Both the position numbers and the translations under genes were made by a program. DNA of 6,980 nt from Flavobacteriaceae bacterium (GTDB lineage: Bacteria; Bacteroidota; Bacteroidia; Flavobacteriales; Flavobacteriaceae). Where the stretch lies: the NCBI GenBank assembly GCA_947472705.1, contig CANJDA010000114.1, forward strand, positions 1 through 6,980, in the 5' to 3' direction. Each line of letters starts with the position of its first letter. The first letter of the stretch is position 1. Positions 1 through 6,100 of this stretch are shown in pieces. The notes under the pieces were generated by a model, which worked only from the letters and a program-made list of their open reading frames with translations, did not search any database and had not been told where the DNA came from.

Positions 1-1
1 T

Positions 2-106
2 ATGACAGCCTGATACTGATGTATAAGTACCACTTTCCGTATAAGTTTGACTGTTTACTGACCAAGTATAAGTATCACAAGCCGATGTTGTTGTCGTATT
101 TGTTGT
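2..106 (-). other. Start of a CDTYTW-type terminal repeat, cut by the window edge
   Basis: Residues 2292-2326. The stretch SACDTYTWSVNSQTYTESGT is followed by YTSVSGCH, then the window ends. In flavobacterial giant adhesins this unit continues with a 'TE.LNLTI' strand and is commonly repeated in tandem towards the C-terminus (known of such proteins; not visible here). It follows module 17 through a Thr-rich linker, STTNTTTTSA. This marks a change in architecture on the C-terminal side. Confidence 0.75.
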
Positions 107-3100
107 ACTAGGAATTACAGTGATATCTGTAGATCCAGTAGTAGCACAACTTGAAGTACTTGTTGAAGTAGCCACAATATGAGCCGTTGAACCTGGTTTC
201 ACATAAACAGTAGCACCACTTGCAGTATTAGAAGAAGTAGTACCTGCTGCATTTGTAAAGCTATTAGCTACATCGGAAGTCCAAGTAAAGTTGCTTCCAG
301 AAATAACTCCAGTAACTTTTACATTATCTACAGCCCATGCATAACCCCAAGATGACTGATAGTTAAATCGCAATTGAAGTGTAGATTGCCCTAAAGCACC
401 TGCAGGCAAACTTACTGATACTCCAACAGGAGCGGAAGCTGTACCTACCGTAGAAGTGTACGATTGTAAATCTGTCCAAGTACTTCCATTTGTAGAATAC
501 TGTAATTTTGCAGTATCTGTAGATTGATTATAATAACGATGTTCAAAAGTGACATTTGCAGAAGTTAAATCTACAGTACTAAACACTGGCGAAACCAATT
601 TAGTATTAGTCGTAGATCCAGAGCCACCTGCATCAGAAATTGCTAGAGCAAATCCTCCACCATTACTTGACACAAAATTATTCAAAATATAAGTACCACC
701 AGTATAAGTATAAGGTGATGCAGCTAATCCCCAGTTTGTAATTGCAGCTGAACTAGTTCCGTTAGATACTGACCATCCTGGCGCAGTAGTATTGAAATCT
801 TCTGTTAAACGTACAGAAGTATCATTATATAAACCACCTGTAGCAGTAAGAGTTACTGGCGATGTAGCAGCTGTACATAACGTACTTGCAGAAGGTGTTA
901 CTGTTACAGCAGTCGGAGCCGCATTTACAGTGATGGTAGCACTTCCTGATTGTGTTTGACTACAAGCAGTAGAACTACTATCTACAACACTTTTCAAAGT
1001 ATAAACAAATGTACCTACTACAGTAATTGGAGCAGAGATAGTTGCTAGACCAGCACCATCAGATACAATCGTTTGATTAGCACCACCATTTAACGAATAC
1101 GTAAATGTATATGGAGCCGTACCATTAGCACCTGTAAAGGTAACTGTTGGATTAGATCCGTTAGTACATGCTGAAGTAGTACCTGCAATAGTAGCAGTTG
1201 GAAGTGGATTAATAGTTAATGTAGCCACACCATTACTTACCGCATCATCACCACAAATAGGGTGAACTAACACGGTATACACACCATTATCAGCAGGTGA
1301 AGTACCTGTTAATGTTAATGTTGCAGTAGTTGCAGAAGCATTACCTGTAATAGCTGTACCATTTTTAGACCATTGGTAAGTTAAACCAGGACCAATAGCC
1401 ACTACAGTAAAGGTAGCAGTTGTACCAGCACATAAAGTTGAAGAAGCAGGTTGCGAAGTAATAACTGCACCAGATTGAAGTGTTACAGTAGTACTTGCAG
1501 TAGCAGCACATCCACCTGGAGAAACAGCACTTACAGTATAAGTAGTATTTACAGCAGGATTACGTGTAATACTTGCACCTGTTTCTGTAGCTAATGTAGC
1601 ATCAGCAGGTACAGAAGACCAAGAATAAGTACTAGTTGCAGTAGCATCAGTTTGAATGTTGATTTTATAATCTTCGGTCTCTCCCCAAGTATAGGTTGAA
1701 GTCGGAGTAGAAGCTGCACTTCCACCTTCAATTACATAAACACGCATTAAGGTAACCCCTGCACTTGCAGTAGCAGGAATAGTAATAGAACCTGACTCTA
1801 AGTGAGGACCACTTACAGAACCTGAAGCAGTATAAGCATGCTCAGTAGCACTATCAAATACTCCATCTCTATTATAGTCAATATAAACATTAGTAAAGTT
1901 ACCATAGTTACCTCCACAAGTTCCAACGTTAATTGAAATTGGCAAAGTTTGACCCGGCGCTACATTTGGAGCAGCTAGAGAAGTAAAATCAGAATATCTA
2001 TTTAATACAGAACTACCAGTACCAGTAGTAGCACAAGTTGAAGTGTTATTAATAGAACCAAACGTTACATTTAAGATTTCTTCATCTGCAGTACTAGAAG
2101 CACTTGATGCACCATATCCAGTCGGAAGAACTTGTGGTCCACTACCGATTGCAGTAGCTGTAATAGTTACTGGAGTTTCAGGACATACTGTATTAGCAGA
2201 AGCTGTTAATGCTGCAGTAATACTAAGTGAAGAACTAACTGTTACCTCTGCTGAATCAGAACAACCTGAGGCATCAGTACCCGTTACTGTATAAATTGTA
2301 GTCACACCTGGTGTTACAGATGGAGTAGCACTTGTAGAAGTAAATCCTGAAGGATTAGAAGTCCAAGCATAAGTACTTCCTGCAGGTCCGCTTGCTGTTA
2401 AAGTAACTGGAGAGCCACTTGGTGAACAGAAAGATGGAGCAGATGCTGTAGCTGTATAAGCAGGATGATTTATATTTAAAGTATATGAACCAGAAATTGT
2501 AGGCTCACATGCACCAACTGAATTAATTACAACTCTATATAAGTAATCAGCAGGTAAAATTGTACTACCAGCAGTCATATTTAAAGTTGAAGTAGTACTA
2601 TCAGTATAGAAAACAGCTGCTGGAGAACCATCAGTAACATTTTCCCATGTAGAACCATTTAAGTACTGCCATTGGTAACCAGTACCTCCTGAAGCATCTA
2701 CAGTAAAGCTAGCAGTACCACCATTATAACAAACAGAGCTTGTTGTTGGAGCACCTGTAATTGCAGCTTTTGTATTTACAGTTACAGTAGCAAAGTTTGA
2801 AGTTACCTCTTCCTCATTTGGAGAGTAAGCTGCAGTAGCTCTGAATTGATATCCAGATTGAGCAGCTGTTAAACCATTAACTGTTAAAGATGTACTATCA
2901 AAACCACTGAACGATAGTCCAGCAATAATTGGGTCATTGGTATCAAGGATAAATTGGAATCCAGAACCATCATTAATTTCCCATCCAAATCCATCAGGTG
3001 TATTACCTGAAGTCGTTACAGTAAATGTAGCCGAACCACTTGTTGAAGAACCATTGTTCTCACAAATAGATTGGTTAGTTGGATTACTAATAGATAAAGA

Positions 3101-6100
3101 AGCAACAGTCAACTTAGCAGCAGTTGTAAATTTAGGTGAAGTACATGGAGAAGATCCAGAAACTACACATCTGTAGAATTTAGTAAGCGTAGCACCCGTT
3201 ACTGTTAAAGTAGCGGTACCTGTACCTGAATAAATACCTCCGTCAGCTAAATCAACAAATCCAGTATTATTAGAACTTGATTCTTGCCATTGGTATGATA
3301 AACCAGAACCTGTAGCGGTAGCAACAAAGTTTGTAGCAGGACCAGGAGCTAATACACTCTGATCTGCTGGGTTACCAGTGATTTTAATTGGCGCATAAAC
3401 AGTAACTGCAACCGTTGTTGGAGAATAAGTAGTACAACCCGTTGTAGGGTTATAAATATAAGCTCTAACATTTGTAGTACCTGCTGTTAATGGAGTCAAT
3501 ACACCATTAGCATCAATAGTAGCTACTGCTGTGCTTGATGATGACCAAGTAACCCCTGTAGTAGTTGTATCGAAATCGATAGTAGCAGGAGATTGAGCAT
3601 CATTATCAGGAGCAGTACCTGCTAAACAAATACTAGTATCCCCACCTGTGATAACATCAACAGGATCAGAATTAACAGTTACTGTAACATCAGATGAAGA
3701 AGTACAACCTTGTGGGCTTGTACCTGTAACTCTATACACTGTAGTTTCTGTTGGAGAAACAGTAAGACTAGCTAAAGAAGAAGAAAATGCCGATGCTGGT
3801 ACTGTAGACCAAGCATAAGTATATCCTGAAATAGGAGCAACAATGTTTATGTTATAATCTTCTGCTTCACCATAGGTAAACGCAGTACAAGCTCCTGGAG
3901 AACTAGCACTTTCTGCAACCACCACTCTCATTCTTGTTACACCAGCAGAAGCTGTTAACGGAATAGTGATGTTTCCTGAACGTGTATTAGGAGATATAGT
4001 AGTAGTAGTAGTTGTATAAGCCTGCTCTCCTGAGTCATCGAAATCTCCATCACGATTGTAATCGATGAAAATTGACATTCCATTAGAGAAGTAAGTAGCT
4101 CCATCACATTCGTCTGTAACAACAGAGAATGGAACCGAAGCACCAACTGATACTGAAGTAGCAGGAAGAGAAGTGTAATCTGTATAGTTTGAAGAACACG
4201 TTTCTCCTTGAGTCAAATTATTCAAAGAACCAAATGATACTCCGAAAATTTGCTCATCTATTAAGGTTGTTCCACCACCTCCAACACAGTAACCTGTAGG
4301 AGCAGTTTGTGGTCCAAAACCTAATGAAACTGCACTAAGTGTAGTTGAACTACCTATACAAATAGGAGTTGCAGAAGCACTAGCAGTAACATTTGAAGAA
4401 TTTACAGTAACTGTAAATGAGAATGAATTAGCACATAATTGACCAAATGATTGAGCAGCACTCAACGTATAAGTAGTAGTTACTGAAGGGTTGAAGGTAT
4501 AGAAACCTGTTAACTGATCAATAGTAACTCCTGTAGTTGGAGAGATGCTAAACACATCATAATGATCTGCACCATTAGTTTCAACAACAACTGTATCACC
4601 AGAACAAATACTAACTGCATTTGAAGGGTGAGATGTTGAAGCAAATCCAAACGGAACGTCTCTTGTAGCAATAACCGCTACTCTAGCACTTGAACAAGCT
4701 GGCCCAGTAGTTTCTGCAGCAGCATAGTAAGTAGTAGTTGCTGTTAAATTAGTAATAGTTAAATCATTTCCTGTAACAACAAAGTTACCTCCTGTTGCAA
4801 TAGCAGTACCACCAGAAGCTTGAGTATACCATTTAATAGAAGCACCTGAAGTTAAAGTAGAAGCAGAAATAGTAATCGTACCATCACCACAACGATTCAT
4901 TGGAGTAGTTGTATCAACACTATTAGTAAATCCTACACTTACAGGACTTGATGAAGTAGGAACTGTTTGTGTACATGATTTAATATTACATCTGTATTGT
5001 GATGCTACGATAGGAGAAACACTAGCTGTAGCACTTGTAGCACCGCTAATATCTGTCCAAGTAGTACCACCATCAGTAGATACTTGCCATTGGTAAGTTA
5101 ATGATTCTGTAGTACCAATATTATTAGTATATGCACCAGCAGAAGTATTAGTTAAACTTAAGCTTACACTATTACCTAAACAAATTGAACTAGCACTAGT
5201 AACTGCTAAAGCATCTGGAGCTGTGTTACTGATAATTTGCATTGTTACTTGAGCAGAATTCAATGCATTAGTACATAATGTAGTTTGGTTAGTATACGAA
5301 ATCGTATATATTGTAGTATTTGATGGATTCACAGATAATGAGAAAGCATTTGTTACAGCATTAACTGGTGTAGTCGTTGTATTGGTTACCGTATCAAAAG
5401 CCGTCCAAGTCACAGTATAGTTAGCTGGAGGTGAGAAACGATAAGCAAAAGGAGACGTAATTGGGTTTTGCGGTGTAGTAGTAGCCGTAGTACCTGAAGC
5501 ATAAGCTAATACTCCAACTGTACCAGTACCATTATTAATACCAACCAATTTATTTCTATCTACGTTAGTTGATGAAGTAACATGTACTTCAACAACACCA
5601 ATAGTTTCATAGAAGATAGCTTGAGCTGTACTGTATTTGGTATCACCATATTCTTTAACAGCCTCATAGCTAACCACAAATTTTCTGTTAGGTGCAATAC
5701 CTTCAGTCCAATATTTAATAGCACCACCATCGGCACTTCTTAAATCATTATCCATAGCCATTACAGCCACCATATTTAATGGCTCTGAAGTACTTGGTAA
5801 AGTAGTAAATGTGAAATCTGCTAAAGCAGTACCATTATATGTACCAAAAGTAAGCGTACCGTTTGTACCAATGTTTATGGTGCTATAACTTGTTCCGAAG
5901 AAATTAAAGTTGAATCCAACTGGAATACTTCCCCAACCACCGTCATCACCAGTACCTGAAGACAACGGAACGTTAAATACGTTTGCCGAAACTAAAGTTG
6001 TAGCAGTAACTGGAGCCGTTTTAGGAGCACTTGTAATAGCAAGACTTGTAAAGTTACCAGCACTTAAACCAGAGTTGATTGTAGCACTAGTACCAGGACA

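Larger units (their letters stand above)
3671..4393 (-). other. Ig-like module 8, host of GEVED domain 1
   Basis: Residues 863-1103. The first part is TPICIGSSTTLSAVS (Cys874). After the nested domain the module resumes at SGYTYAWSTVPASAF (Trp1057), LTVSPTETTVYRVTGTSPQGC (Cys1092 at the end of that stretch) and DVTVTV. The two parts together form a standard module; the Cys-to-Trp distance is 183 residues. Trp-to-closing-Cys spacing is 35, almost equal to the 34 of the uninterrupted module at 2225-2470, so only the first inter-strand loop has been enlarged. Confidence 0.7.

Noticed and set aside
2043..3176. Open frames on the plus strand at 2043-2294 and 2937-3176
   Set aside because: They are antisense to GEVED, Ig-like and linker sequence of the giant gene. 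Their Val/Ala/Thr-rich translations follow from reversed Thr, Val and Ser codons, and no ribosome binding site or known domain is visible.
3955..4146. Open frame on the minus strand in another phase
   Set aside because: It lies out of phase inside GEVED domain 1, whose motifs (FIDYNRDG, GEAEDY) are read in the main frame. The Leu- and Ser-rich product comes from the AGT tract.
2667..5095. Spaced TGCCATTGGTA copies as a CRISPR array or regulatory repeat
   Set aside because: The copies are hundreds of bases apart at irregular spacing, lie inside coding sequence, and encode the same YQWQ strand each time.
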